Origin: Caryophanon latum
GTDB taxonomy: Bacteria; Bacillota; Bacilli; Bacillales_A; Planococcaceae
Direction: 5' to 3'
Assembly: GCF_001700325.1 (NCBI RefSeq)
Contig: NZ_MATO01000002.1
Span: 24,870-88,869 of the forward strand
Length of the DNA stretch: 64,000 bases
Part shown: in pieces, positions 1 to 8,549 of the stretch
Position numbering within the stretch: position 1 is the stretch's first letter
How the letters are laid out: every line of letters begins with the position of its first letter
Notes under the pieces: generated by a model
The model's database searches: none
Told to the model about the DNA's origin: nothing
What the model saw: the letters and a program-made list of their open reading frames with translations, nothing else
Made by a program: the position numbers and the translations under genes

Positions 1-303
1 GATATACTGTCTTGCATCAGTTACATTCGTTTGTACTTCCTGCTGTTCTACATCTGTGTGCGGCAGCTCTTCTGTTTCCTCGTCCGTTACCGGTGCGTTC
101 ACTTCAGGTACTTCCACCGTTTCGGTATTTGCTTCATTTGGCGCTTGTGCCGTCGTTTCTTCTGTCGTTGCGGATTGCTGCGTCGTCACGTCCTCTTTTC
201 CACTTGTTACTGTATAATAAATGCCCCCAACTAGTGCTAGCGCTAGTGCTGTTGATGCACCGATGACCGCATTTGTTTTCATTTTTCGTTTTTGCCGTGT
301 CAT
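1..303 (-). CDS. N-terminal part of a membrane-anchored or secreted protein, cut by the window edge
   Basis: The reading frame starts at ATG 303 and is open to base 1 (101 codons). A Shine-Dalgarno AAGAAGGG lies just upstream. The N-terminus is MTRQKRKMK followed by a hydrophobic segment (about residues 11-32, ending in GGIYYTV), then a Thr/Glu-rich linker with many TTEE and EVPE runs. This is the layout of a signal-anchor or uncleaved signal peptide followed by a disordered extracytoplasmic spacer. The functional domain lies outside the window, so no function is assigned. The start and topology are reasonably sure; identity is unknown. Confidence 0.65.
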   Translation of the reverse strand, partial: MTRQKRKMKTNAVIGASTALALALVGGIYYTVTSGKEDVTTQQSATTEETTAQAPNEANTETVEVPEVNAPVTDEETEELPHTDVEQQEVQTNVTDARQYI

Positions 304-444
304 ACTTAACCCTTCTTTCTCATTCACTGTTTTTATTTTACCATTACGAACAATACATTTCGATTATATCGATTACACATATACAAAACACAAAAAGACT
401 GCTCGGCACATTCACCTCGCAGCCTTTTCGTGACAATTTGTTAT

Positions 445-1239
445 TTACGCATGGTCATACATATGCTCATTCATATCGAAACGATAAAATTTATGATGCA
501 GCTCATCTCTGAAATGCTTCGGTGTCACACCTGTATATTTTTTAAAAATGCGTGTGAAGTAGCTTTGATTACAAAAATGGAACTGTGTTGAAATCGACGT
601 AATACTTTTATTCGTGTGGCGTAAATAGTACTGTGACTCTTCTACTCGGCGCACGTTCAAGTATTCAACTAACGTAATGCCAACATGCTCACGGAAAATG
701 CGAGATAGGTGACTTGTGCTAATTTGAAAATTCGCAGCGATGCTTTCCACCGTTAAATTTTGCTCAAGCTCATCATTTATGTACATAATCACCTTATTTA
801 CCGTCTGGTGCTTAAACATCGGCTGTTTGCGATCTGCAATAAAGTTGACAAAGAAGTCGATTAAATCATCCGCAAATTGTAAAAACTCTGCATCGCGCAT
901 TTGGTTATCAATCATATCGTCACATGCTACGCTAAAGGCAAATGCTTTTTTAGCTGGCACTTGATTATCAAGCAGCTTCCTCGCCACGATTGAAGATAAC
1001 GTTTTAAAATACGAACGGACTACTTTAATTACTTTCTTTCCAAAACGGACTGTTAGTAAATCAATAATACTGTGCAATGACTTTTTCGCCTTTGCAGCTT
1101 CTAAATGATAAATTTCAAAAATCAATTTTGTTTCTAACGCAAAAAAGTCTTCCATTCCTTCATAGTCGTTCATGCTATCAATTTCTTGAAAATAACGTTT
1201 AGAAATTGCTTCTGCCATCGAATGTTGGTGTAGTTGCAT
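445..1239 (-). CDS. AraC-family transcriptional regulator
   Basis: A 264-residue protein. The N-terminal 150 residues are helical and match no ligand domain I can name. The C-terminal 100 residues (about 150-248) form a typical AraC double helix-turn-helix: TVESIAANFQISTSHLSRIF in the first HTH, then SYFTRIFKKYTGVTPKHFRD in the second. The ATG is preceded by GGGGAG at good spacing. The gene is divergent from the LytTR regulator gene at 1757, with a 517-bp shared upstream region, so the two may be co-regulated or regulate each other. The ligand is unknown. The family call is firm and the target is not known. Confidence 0.85.
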   Translation of the reverse strand: MQLHQHSMAEAISKRYFQEIDSMNDYEGMEDFFALETKLIFEIYHLEAAKAKKSLHSIIDLLTVRFGKKVIKVVRSYFKTLSSIVARKLLDNQVPAKKAFAFSVACDDMIDNQMRDAEFLQFADDLIDFFVNFIADRKQPMFKHQTVNKVIMYINDELEQNLTVESIAANFQISTSHLSRIFREHVGITLVEYLNVRRVEESQYYLRHTNKSITSISTQFHFCNQSYFTRIFKKYTGVTPKHFRDELHHKFYRFDMNEHMYDHA

Positions 1240-1756
1240 AGACCCACTCCCCGTCTTTTTGTAAACTTTTTGAATATTTTCAATGTAAGCTCTCCAAAGT
1301 AATCGTAATCAAACATGAAGAAAAATGCACTAACAATATTACATTTTATAAAATTATTTAAATCTTTTTGCCTAAAAATTGTACGTTTTCCTTGCTTTAA
1401 AAAGACCCCTTAACCAATCTTGCTATTATTATAGCGAATTTTACCATAAATTATACATTTTCTTCAATATTTTTTAAAAACTTTGTTGATTCTTTTTTCA
1501 TATTTTTCTACACAGCTATAATAACTTTTGTTACAATACTCTATCAATCGATCTCAATTATTAGAAAAAAGCTGTCAAAGATGGTATAGTCCGAATATAT
1601 GGAAAAATTGCACGAATTCTATCATATAAAAACTGTTTACATTTTTGTAAAGCGCAAATTTTTCTAATTTATTCTCGAATATGCACTAATATTTTCAGAG
1701 ATTATGTAGTAAAATAGTGTATTATTAATAATTATTAACTAATGAGGTGTTAAGAA
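1240..1756. promoter_or_regulatory. Divergent regulatory region with a TTTACA/TGTAAA dyad
   Basis: This 517-bp AT-rich gap separates the AraC gene (minus) from the LytTR gene (plus) and must hold both promoters. A perfect dyad TTTACATTTTTGTAAA lies at 1636-1651, about 105 bp before the LytTR start, and could bind a dimeric regulator. I see no small gene, repeat element or terminator. Assigning either promoter exactly would be guesswork. Confidence 0.4.
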
Positions 1757-2407
1757 GTGGATCCGAAACAAATCGAAGAAATCATGGATGTCATTAAAGA
1801 ATTTTTCCCAGACAATACATCTATCGCTATTTCTGATACTAATTCATACTTATATTATCAACCGAGTAAAAAAGTTGACTTAAAAATTAAAGCTGGCGAT
1901 CCGATCAAAGAAGGTTCAGCAGCACACAAAGCGTTAACTTATGGACAAAAAATTAGCACGTACATTGAGCCTGATGTATTTGGCGTACCTTACTATGGTA
2001 TGAGTATTCCGTTAATCGAAGAAGGCGAAACAAAAGGTGCTATTACAGCTGTGTTCCCTCAAAAGCCGTCTCCATTCTTAACGAATTACATTACGATTAA
2101 GATTGACGACTGCTGGTATCCGATCAAACATGACCAAGTGATTTACTTAGAAACACAATTACGTAAAACATTTGTAAAAACAATGAACCGCGAAGGCTAT
2201 CATCGTCTAAACTTAAGTGATCTCGAGCTATTTTTAGCGCCTGACTCATTTATTCGATGCCACCGTTCATACATCGTTAACATCGACTATATTGAAGAAA
2301 TTCAACCAGATTCACATTCAACATTCCTATTAATTATGAAAGACGGCACACGCATTCCAGTTTCTCAACGTTATGCAAGCTACTTCCGTCGTTCATTAGG
2401 ATTCTAA
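1757..2407 (+). CDS. LytTR DNA-binding regulator with an N-terminal sensory domain
   Basis: A 216-residue protein starting at GTG 1757, with GAGGTG seven bases upstream. Residues about 110-216 form a LytTR DNA-binding domain, including the typical FIRCHRSYIVNIDYIEEI and a C-terminal GTRIPVSQRY. The first 100 residues look like a small PAS/GAF-type domain (YLYYQPSKKVDLKIKAGDPI, then a GMSIPLIEEGETKGAITAVF strand pair). There is no response-regulator receiver domain, so sensing is probably direct. It lies just upstream of the CoA-transferase gene on the same strand, separated by a terminator, and is the obvious candidate to control it. That link is inference. Confidence 0.85.
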   Translation: MDPKQIEEIMDVIKEFFPDNTSIAISDTNSYLYYQPSKKVDLKIKAGDPIKEGSAAHKALTYGQKISTYIEPDVFGVPYYGMSIPLIEEGETKGAITAVFPQKPSPFLTNYITIKIDDCWYPIKHDQVIYLETQLRKTFVKTMNREGYHRLNLSDLELFLAPDSFIRCHRSYIVNIDYIEEIQPDSHSTFLLIMKDGTRIPVSQRYASYFRRSLGF

Positions 2408-2415
2408 CTGTAAGT

Positions 2416-2448
2416 AACCGGATTCGCACAGTCGAGTCCGGTTTTTTT
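2416..2448 (+). terminator. Rho-independent terminator after the LytTR gene
   Basis: The stem AACCGGA/TCCGGTT is followed by seven T residues, immediately downstream of the LytTR stop codon. Confidence 0.8.
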
Positions 2449-2450
2449 CG

Positions 2451-2544
2451 TGAAAGCGTGTCATAACGTACATTACCAGTTAGAAACCTACCAAAATATC
2501 CCTTTAAACATACGAAAAATCGCGTTTTAAAGAAAGCGTTTCCA
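2451..2544. promoter_or_regulatory. Two cre-like (CcpA) sites upstream of the CoA-transferase gene
   Basis: TGAAAGCGTGTCAT at 2451-2464 and AGAAAGCGTTTCCA at 2531-2544 resemble the Bacillus catabolite-responsive element (TGWAARCGYTWNCW). The second matches at all but the first base. They lie 230-330 bp before the CoA-transferase start, within a 328-bp gap that has no gene. Carbon-catabolite control of acetate/succinate CoA exchange would make sense. Whether they act positively or negatively cannot be read from position alone, because the promoter is not certain. Confidence 0.45.
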
Positions 2545-2776
2545 CGAATATATTCTCGAAAAAACAAATATATTCTACTAAAATGCATGTAAAACCATTT
2601 TTCATGTTTTATTTGAAGAAAATGTGACAATTACGTGTTAGACTAACGTTATTCCGGTCAATAGTGGCCGTATATTAAAAAACTGAAAATTACAAATTCG
2701 CATTTTGCGGTTTGTTTTTACGCCTTTATTCATGAATAAGGGACATATTTTATATAATTAGGGGGAGGATTTTCAA

Positions 2777-4291
2777 ATGACTAATTTTGAAAACCGTATT
2801 GGCGTTAAATCTTTATTAGACAAAGTTGTAACAGCAGACGAAGCAGCAAAGCTTATTTCTGATGGCGACGTAGTAGGTATGTCTGGTTTCACTCGTGCAG
2901 GTGACGCGAAAGTTGTACCAATGGCTTTAGCTGAGCGCGCGAAAAACGAGAAATTCCAAATCGACGTTTACACTGGTGCTTCATTAGGTCCAGAAGTTGA
3001 CAAATATTTAGCAGAAGCTGGCGTTATCCGCAAACGTGGACCATTCCAAGCAGACGCTGGTATTCGTAACATGATTAACGCTGGTCAAGTAACATACGTT
3101 GATGCTCACCTTTCTCACAATGCTGAGTTAGTACGTCAAGGTATTATCGGCCCAATCAAATATGCAATTTTAGAAGCAGTAGCAATTACGGAAGATGGCA
3201 TGATCGTTCCAACAACTTCTGTTGGTAACTCAAACATTTTCGCTGAGTATGCTGAAAATATCATTATCGAGTTAAACATTTCTCACCCAGAAACATTAAT
3301 CGGTATTCACGATATTTACACGCCAGCTGAGCAAGGTAAACGTGGTCCAATTCCAATGACAAATCCTGAGCAACGTATCGGTACAATCGGTATTAAAGTT
3401 GACCCAGCTAAAATTAAAGCAATCGTTATTTCTGAAGAGCCGGACGCTCCTTCAATGATCGTTCCTCCAGATGAAGAAACACAAACAATGGCAAACATTT
3501 TATTAGACTTCTTCCGCGATGAAATTAAAGCAGGTCGTTTAACAAATGAATTAATGCCATTACAATCTGGTGTAGGTTCTGTAGCAAATGCTGTATTAGA
3601 CGGCTTCGCTGATTCAGAATTCGAAAACTTAGTAGTAGCTTCTGAAGTATTACAAGATGCAGTATTTAACTTAATTGACGCTGGTAAAGTTCGCTTTGCA
3701 GCTGCTGCTTCTATTACACTTACTAAAGAGTTACAAGAAAAAGTTTACGGTAACTTAGAAAACTACGCGGACAAAATTTGCTTACGTCCACAAGAAATTT
3801 CTAACCACCCTGAATTAATCCGTCGTTTAGGTTTAATCTCAATCAACACTGCACTTGAGTTAGACATTTACGGTAACGTTAACTCTACACACGTTTCAGG
3901 TACAAAAATGATGAACGGTATCGGCGGTTCTGGTGACTTCGCTCGTAACGCTCGTTTAGGTATTTTTGTAACGAAATCATACGCTAAAGGCGGCGCAATC
4001 TCTTCAATCGTACCAATGGTGTCTCACGTAGACCACACTGAGCACGATGTAGACATTATCGTAACTGAACAAGGTTTAGCTGATTTACGTGGCTTAGCAC
4101 CAAAAGAGCGTGCTGCGGCAATTATCGAAAACTGTGCACACCCTGATTACAAAGAGCAATTATGGGATTACTACAACCGTGCTGTAGAAGCAACTGGTAA
4201 TGCACAAACTCCTCACATTTTAAGTGAAGCATTATCTTGGCACGTAAGCCTTGCTGAAAACAAAACGATGAAAAAAGAATTAGCTAAATAA
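2777..4291 (+). CDS. Acetyl-CoA hydrolase/transferase family protein, probable succinate:acetate CoA-transferase
   Basis: A 504-residue class I CoA-transferase in the AarC/Cat1/ScpC family. The expected enzyme moves CoA between acetyl-CoA and succinate (or a similar acid) in the cytoplasm, by a glutamyl-CoA thioester. Seen: an N-terminal GDVVGMSGFTRAGDAK, the family segment VVASEVLQDAVF near residue 290 with the likely catalytic Glu, and the C-terminal glycine-rich NGIGGSGDFARNA. Length fits the family (about 500). The start ATG has a very strong GGGGGAGG. Codon use is strongly biased, which suggests high expression. The substrate pair is inferred from family; hydrolase activity is the alternative. 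Confidence 0.85.
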   Translation: MTNFENRIGVKSLLDKVVTADEAAKLISDGDVVGMSGFTRAGDAKVVPMALAERAKNEKFQIDVYTGASLGPEVDKYLAEAGVIRKRGPFQADAGIRNMINAGQVTYVDAHLSHNAELVRQGIIGPIKYAILEAVAITEDGMIVPTTSVGNSNIFAEYAENIIIELNISHPETLIGIHDIYTPAEQGKRGPIPMTNPEQRIGTIGIKVDPAKIKAIVISEEPDAPSMIVPPDEETQTMANILLDFFRDEIKAGRLTNELMPLQSGVGSVANAVLDGFADSEFENLVVASEVLQDAVFNLIDAGKVRFAAAASITLTKELQEKVYGNLENYADKICLRPQEISNHPELIRRLGLISINTALELDIYGNVNSTHVSGTKMMNGIGGSGDFARNARLGIFVTKSYAKGGAISSIVPMVSHVDHTEHDVDIIVTEQGLADLRGLAPKERAAAIIENCAHPDYKEQLWDYYNRAVEATGNAQTPHILSEALSWHVSLAENKTMKKELAK

Positions 4292-4306
4292 TTTTTTCAT
4301 ACAAAT

Positions 4307-4340
4307 AGCCTCGATGCAATTTTGCATCGAGGCTTCTTTT
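4307..4340 (+). terminator. Rho-independent terminator after the CoA-transferase gene
   Basis: A near-perfect hairpin, AGCCTCGATGCAA paired with TTGCATCGAGGCT, is followed by a T-rich run (TCTTTT). Confidence 0.9.
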
Positions 4341-4355
4341 ATAATGACTACTCTT

Positions 4356-4769
4356 TTACATATCTGTATGGCGTGTATGATTCGTTTCATCTGTATTTGT
4401 TGGCTCGTTGAAATATTGTGATGGATTTTGTGGTCCTTCGTTGTTCATGCGTGCTTCACTAAACTTTGAAGCATTGCCTGTATCACTATCTTCAATCGGC
4501 AAATCAGTCACCGTTGTGTCTGCTGCTGGAGTCGTTGATTTAAACTGCGCTGCTACATCTTGCACTTTTTCTTTTAACGTTGTGCCTTCAGATGAGTTGA
4601 ATTGCTGTGCTGCGCCTTTACCTTGCTCCATTAAGCCGTTTAATTTTGTTTTTGATTGGTTTAACATGTCCATCGCCTTATCGCGGTTTTCAGGTTTCTT
4701 TAAATATTGTGCTGCACCTACTGCTAATCCTGCTAAAACGACACCTAAACCTTTTTTATCGATTGCCAT
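4356..4769 (-). CDS. Small conserved hypothetical protein
   Basis: A 137-residue protein. The start is placed at ATG 4769 (MAIDKKGLG) because GGGAGG lies 10 bases upstream; the in-frame ATG at 4778 would sit directly on that site. The N-terminus has a short hydrophobic stretch (VVLAGLAVGAAQYL) followed by a charged, Gln/Thr/Ser-rich, probably disordered tail. The layout recalls YtxH-type surface or stress proteins, but I do not recognise the family. An inverted-repeat element (4800-5053) begins only 30 bp before the start codon, so the promoter lies in or next to that element. Confidence 0.65.
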   Translation of the reverse strand: MAIDKKGLGVVLAGLAVGAAQYLKKPENRDKAMDMLNQSKTKLNGLMEQGKGAAQQFNSSEGTTLKEKVQDVAAQFKSTTPAADTTVTDLPIEDSDTGNASKFSEARMNNEGPQNPSQYFNEPTNTDETNHTRHTDM

Positions 4770-4799
4770 AATGTTCATTCCTCCCAAAAATAAAATAAC

Positions 4800-5053
4800 T
4801 ATATAGACGGTGAATATATTTTAGCGTTTTGTTAGTAGGCTCTCCACATCGAGGCAGGCTTCCCGCGAGCTCGGAGGCAAACACGATGTTTGTCAGGAAG
4901 ATGATGACTCGTGTAGTGGCGTTTATCACCTTCCTCAAGCAACCTGTATGCGTCAATCCCAATTTGTCGTGACGAACAAGTTCCAGCCGGTTATAAAATC
5001 GTTTTTAGACAGAACCTACTATTTCGTTTTAAATGTTAATCACCGTCTATATA
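4800..5053. mobile_element. MITE-like element, family C (perfect 14-bp terminal inverted repeats), carrying the intergenic core
   Basis: TATATAGACGGTGA at 4800-4813 is the exact reverse complement of 5040-5053, bounding 254 bp with no reading frame. Inside are a copy of the core (about 4836-4935, with CATCGAGGCAGGC, CACGATGTTTGTC and CACCTTCCTCAAG) and a block (4935-5020) that is the reverse complement of 43543-43610. That block ends in GTTTTTAGACAGAACC, the family D end. No long target duplication is visible; a TA duplication is possible. A more diverged relative with the same type of ends is at 43239-43445. Confidence 0.65.
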
Positions 5054-5236
5054 CATATATTTATCATTCTAGTTCTACATATTCCCGACACGTTTTTCTT
5101 TAAACATAATTGTAACAATTTGTCCTATTTTCCTTCTGTTCAAATGCGAAGGGACATAGGTACAATAAATATATAGGCTACAATTACGTAAAACATTACT
5201 AGCAGTTTGACGACGCTTGCATGGAGATGATATTGA

Positions 5237-5338
5237 ATGAACCAAACGTTATACGAGGATTTGATTCGTGTAGCCAAATACTTAGGAAGTGCGTTTGCGA
5301 TTACAGTCTTTACGTTAGCTATTTTAAAAACTTTATAA
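5237..5338 (+). CDS. Possible 33-residue membrane peptide
   Basis: ATG 5237 opens a 33-codon frame preceded by GGAG nine to ten bases upstream. The product starts MNQTLYEDLIRVAKYLG and continues into a hydrophobic helix SAFAITVFTLAILKTL, then TAA, then a hairpin terminator. The combination of a ribosome binding site, one membrane helix and a terminator right after the stop makes it plausible as a real gene. I do not recognise a family. It is too short to judge by length statistics. Confidence 0.5.
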   Translation: MNQTLYEDLIRVAKYLGSAFAITVFTLAILKTL

Positions 5339-5378
5339 AAACAGCCTGTGCGGAAAAATTCCACACAGGCTGTTTTAT
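5337..5378. terminator. Bidirectional terminator
   Basis: AAAACAGCCTGTG pairs with CACAGGCTGTTTT, with A-runs and T-runs on either side. It lies between the small membrane ORF (plus) and the GNAT gene (minus) and can serve both. Confidence 0.85.
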
Positions 5379-5651
5379 TTATAATACTTGTACGTCTTTG
5401 TAATCATCGTAACGATCAAACGCTGTTACAACGTATGAACATACTGCTTTCATTTTATAATTGTGCTCGCGTGCGTATTTTGCCGCTTCGTCTAGTAGCT
5501 TTTTCGCTACTCCTTGACCGCGTAGCTCGTTTGATACGTACGTGTGATCCATGACCATCGTACCGTCGCGTAACACCCACGTAATTTCCCCTAACATACG
5601 ACTATCTTGATGATACTCAATTGCTTGCTCATCTGCTCGAACTGAAAACAT
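5379..5651 (-). CDS. Small GNAT-fold N-acetyltransferase, YjdJ/COG2388 type
   Basis: A 90-residue minimal GNAT domain. It contains the acetyl-CoA binding signature VSNELRGQGVAKKLLDEAAKYARE (R/Q-x-x-G-x-G/A) at about residues 40-63, preceded by MVMDHTYV and followed by KAVCSYVVTAFDR, as in the short YjdJ family. GGGAGG lies upstream of ATG 5651. The substrate is unknown. The gene stands alone between two intergenic repeat regions. Confidence 0.85.
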   Translation of the reverse strand: MFSVRADEQAIEYHQDSRMLGEITWVLRDGTMVMDHTYVSNELRGQGVAKKLLDEAAKYAREHNYKMKAVCSYVVTAFDRYDDYKDVQVL

Positions 5652-5737
5652 ATGTGATTGCCTCCCTTTGAATTATCCTCTTTATACCCCTATTGTAAAG
5701 CAAGTTATCCACATGTGCATAACTTTTATTTCAAGAC

Positions 5738-5852
5738 AAGCGTGTTAATTGTCAGGAGCATATTACGGCTCGCTTTCCTGCCACTAATATACAGCATTGA
5801 TTTACGGTTGGTTGCTAAAAACGATAAATTTCACTGTATAAAAATCACGAAT
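5738..5852. mobile_element. Degenerate family A repeat element
   Basis: The segment GTGTTAATTG...TGCCACTAATATACAGCATTG...CACTGTATAAAAATCACGAATT follows the same order of blocks as intact family A elements (28954-29121, 33482-33723), but both ends have decayed. A short remnant of the core (ACGGCTCGCTTTCC) is inside. Its right side runs into the last codons of the DUF1002 gene, so the end of that gene may have been remodelled by it. Confidence 0.45.
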
Positions 5853-6744
5853 TAAACCAACCTGACACAGTATCCATTAAGTTTTTAAAGAACGTTTTCA
5901 CACTTTCCCAGAAGCCTTCGTTCTCGCTAATGAACGTGCCGAATTTTTCCTCGATGTCTTTGCTTAAGTCGCTTAACTGCTGTGACCATTGATCAAAGTC
6001 GATATTTAAGTTTGAAATGCGATCCATTAAGTCGGTCAATAGCTGACGGTCTGCTTCTGATAATTCAATTTGGAACTTCGATAGCTGCTCCGATACGATT
6101 TGCTCAACGTCCTCGCGCGTCGCCGGGTTCAGTTCAGCAATTTGCTGTTTAATTGATGTTAATAATTCCGCTACGACTGCATCATCAATACCAGCGTTTT
6201 CAGTAATTTGTGTCGCAATTGATAATTCGTCGTTAGCAACGTCTGTACGCTCGATATCAAGTTTCTCACCCGTAGATACCTCATATGCTTTATAAATGCC
6301 TACAAGCGCTGAATGACCTGTTACAGGGTTCGGTGCAGCAACTTCGACTAATGCGTTTTTAATGCCGGCTGTTAACATTGCTGACGCATAAACTTCTGAC
6401 GTAATTTGCGTTATGTTTGACGGTGTCACGATATCGATTACAAGTCCTTCTCCTTCGTTACGCTGCGTAATTTTTGCTGATGAGAACATGCGGGCGTTCG
6501 GGTTGCCGTCCTTAATGTATTTCACTAAATCTTGACCAGATACTGTAATTTCTTCAACTGCACTAGAACTCGTAATTTCAAGTGCATTTTTCACCGTTTC
6601 TTTTTGCTCAGCCGTTAAGTTTGCCCCGTATACAACGATTGGTACGCCAAGCTTTTCGTCAATTACGCCTGTGTTGGCACTCGCTGCAGTCATCATCGAA
6701 AATGTTAAAGCGACTGCTGTTATTGTTGTCATTACTTTTTTCAT
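5845..6744 (-). CDS. ypuA: Secreted DUF1002 protein, YpuA-like
   Basis: A 299-residue exported protein of the DUF1002 family (COG4086; B. subtilis YpuA). The start is ATG 6744 with GGGGAG upstream. A signal peptide MKKVMTTITAVALTFSMMTA ends near ASANTG (about residue 24). The domain follows with typical GVPIVVYGANLTAEQKE, MFSSAKITQRNEGEGLVIDI and GHSALVGIYKAYEVSTGEKL. The C-terminal 100 residues are helical (repeated LSEADRQLL and WSQQLSDLSKDIEEK). The molecular role is unknown for the family. The last codons overlap a decayed repeat. Confidence 0.85.
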   Translation of the reverse strand: MKKVMTTITAVALTFSMMTAASANTGVIDEKLGVPIVVYGANLTAEQKETVKNALEITSSSAVEEITVSGQDLVKYIKDGNPNARMFSSAKITQRNEGEGLVIDIVTPSNITQITSEVYASAMLTAGIKNALVEVAAPNPVTGHSALVGIYKAYEVSTGEKLDIERTDVANDELSIATQITENAGIDDAVVAELLTSIKQQIAELNPATREDVEQIVSEQLSKFQIELSEADRQLLTDLMDRISNLNIDFDQWSQQLSDLSKDIEEKFGTFISENEGFWESVKTFFKNLMDTVSGWFNS

Positions 6745-6805
6745 ATTAAACTCCCCTATCGTAGAAACGTTCTCGTCACAAAGCTGATGATGCGTTGTTC
6801 GCTTC

Positions 6806-6916
6806 ATGCGGCTCGCTTTCCCGGGGCCCGGCTCAAGCCTCCTCGTCGCTCGTACCTCACGACTGCGGGGTCTTGATGCTCGGGCTTTTCCCCGTGGAGT
6901 CTCGCCGCTTCGCTTC
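6806..6916. repeat. Intergenic core repeat, short form
   Basis: Bounded by GCGGCTCGCTTTCCCGGGG and GGAGTCTCGCCGC. The central hairpin CTCAAGCCTCCTC...GGGGTCTTGA has a TCG/CGA apex. It lacks the AAGGTGAT arm found in long copies. It sits just upstream of the DUF1002 gene. Confidence 0.7.
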
Positions 6917-7023
6917 CAACATTTACTGCATCACACACTTTATCTACATCATCATATGCATTGTAGTTATTAACTATTTTTCCTTAAATGTATACGTTCG
7001 TAAACATGAAAAGTTCCATTTCG

Positions 7024-7064
7024 CAAAAAAATGGTAGAGGTCTGCATATCGCTTCCTCTACCAT
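7024..7064 (-). terminator. Terminator after cvfB
   Basis: ATGGTAGAGG pairs with CCTCTACCAT and is followed by TTTTTT on the minus strand, seven bases past the cvfB stop codon. Confidence 0.85.
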
Positions 7065-7070
7065 GTATGA

Positions 7071-7928
7071 TTAAACGATTTCTGTCCAACCGTCTTTTTG
7101 TGTAATTTTACGCTCTTTCATTAACGTACCTAGCGCGCGTTTGAACGATGCTTTACTCATATTAAACATATCTTTAATTTCATCTGGTGATGATTTGTCG
7201 CCAAATGGCATGCGTCCGCCAACATCTTGTAAATACGCTAACACTTGCTCTGCATCGTCGCTTAAACGCTCGTGCTTACGCGGTAAAAGAGAGCCGTTCA
7301 TTGAGCCATCTTCTTTTACGTCGATAATGCGCACGCTAATGTCTTGCCCTAAACGCGGCTCTGCTTTTCGCTCTGTTTCGTGTACGAAAATACGGAACGG
7401 CTGCTCAACACCTAGTAAGAACGTGCCGACTGGTAATAGACGGTACGGGCGAGCGATAATATTTTTGTTAAATTGGTCTTCGAGTGCGCCCTCGTAAAGA
7501 TCCGCTACTTTTTCTTCTGTAATTAAACGACCGTAAAGGCTACCGTTACGATCTGGCTTTAACGTAATGTATAAGTGGTCACCAGCTTGCGGCCATAATT
7601 CCTCAAGCTTCGGTAAATCTTCTGCACGTACAAGCACCTCGCGTGACGTACCGATATCAACGTATGCACCTTCGTGTTTTACTGCACGTAATACACGTGC
7701 CCATCCGTATTGTTCCTTGCGAATTGTTGGAATCGCTGTCGTTGCGTGTAATTCACCGCGACGATCTGTATATAAAAACACTTCGACTTTTTCACCGACT
7801 GTTAATGGTTCAAGCACTTCCGATGCGTTTAATGAAATTTCCTTTGCACCGTTTGTTAAAAGCCACTTTGACCCTTCTTCTTTTACGACCGTTAAGCTGA
7901 CAACGTCGCCAGCAGTTAATTCTATCAT
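7071..7928 (-). CDS. cvfB: CvfB-family S1 RNA-binding protein (YitL)
   Basis: A 285-residue protein matching CvfB/YitL in length and layout: several S1-like OB domains (GDVVSLTVVKEEGSKWLLTN at the start; GAYVDIGTSREVLVRAEDLP near 95; GSLYGRLI near 130) and a C-terminal winged helix (SPDEIKDMFNMSKASFKRAL). In Staphylococcus, CvfB binds RNA and affects virulence gene expression; in Bacilli its role is less clear. The gene ends at its own terminator and is followed upstream by mntR, 10 bp away on the same strand, so mntR and cvfB may be co-transcribed. Confidence 0.88.
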   Translation of the reverse strand: MIELTAGDVVSLTVVKEEGSKWLLTNGAKEISLNASEVLEPLTVGEKVEVFLYTDRRGELHATTAIPTIRKEQYGWARVLRAVKHEGAYVDIGTSREVLVRAEDLPKLEELWPQAGDHLYITLKPDRNGSLYGRLITEEKVADLYEGALEDQFNKNIIARPYRLLPVGTFLLGVEQPFRIFVHETERKAEPRLGQDISVRIIDVKEDGSMNGSLLPRKHERLSDDAEQVLAYLQDVGGRMPFGDKSSPDEIKDMFNMSKASFKRALGTLMKERKITQKDGWTEIV

Positions 7929-7938
7929 GTATATCCTC

Positions 7939-8355
7939 CTAGAGATGATTTGTTTTTAATTGTTGTAGCTGATGAAGTATATCTGGATTTTCTTCCATCA
8001 CTTGCACTAAATCAGCAATGCGATCAATCGAATCCCAGCTTAAGTGATGTTCAATTCCTTCGACGTCATTGTATATTAATTGCTCGTTCACGCCAATTAA
8101 GCGCAAAAACTGCTCTAGTAGCTCATGACGCTGCACAAGTCGTTTACCGAGCTTTTGCCCTTTAGGTGTTAACGCTAAACCGCGATATTTTTCATAAATG
8201 AGATAGCCATCTTTATCTAATTTTTGCACCATTTTCGTAACGGAAGACGGAAGAACAGCCAAAGCTTCAGCAATGTCAGATACACGAGCATAGCCTTTTT
8301 GTTCAATCAATAAATAAATTTGTTCAATATGATCTTCCATGCTTGGTGTTGGCAT
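7939..8355 (-). CDS. mntR: Manganese transport regulator MntR
   Basis: A 138-residue DtxR-family regulator, nearly collinear with B. subtilis MntR ([57 protein letters not shown]). Metal ligands expected for MntR are present: Asp8, Glu11, His77 in QRHELLEQ, and Glu99/Glu102/His103 in EGIEHH. With Mn(II) bound it represses manganese uptake genes. The start ATG 8355 (MPTPSM) is chosen because GAGGGG precedes it; an upstream in-frame extension has no support. No Mn transporter gene is in this window, so its targets are elsewhere. Confidence 0.95.
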   Translation of the reverse strand: MPTPSMEDHIEQIYLLIEQKGYARVSDIAEALAVLPSSVTKMVQKLDKDGYLIYEKYRGLALTPKGQKLGKRLVQRHELLEQFLRLIGVNEQLIYNDVEGIEHHLSWDSIDRIADLVQVMEENPDILHQLQQLKTNHL

Positions 8356-8504
8356 GTCGTCCCCTCGCTTTCGCTTTCGCATTCTTATGTCTTTAGTTTA
8401 CTACAATAGCTAAAAAAAAGTGTAGGCAATGTCGTTATTTGTATCTTTCTTGTCATAATGTCTCAAAACATATGTGAATTAGCGATGCGCTAACTCAACT
8501 CCAT

Positions 8505-8542
8505 ATAAAAAGGAATGCCCACAATAATGTGAGACACTCCTT
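8505..8542 (-). terminator. Terminator after the ComFB-family gene
   Basis: On the minus strand AAGGAGTGTCTCAC pairs, with G-U pairs, with GTGGGCATTCCTT and is followed by TTTTTA, right after the stop codon at 8550. Confidence 0.8.
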
Positions 8543-8549
8543 GACCTAT

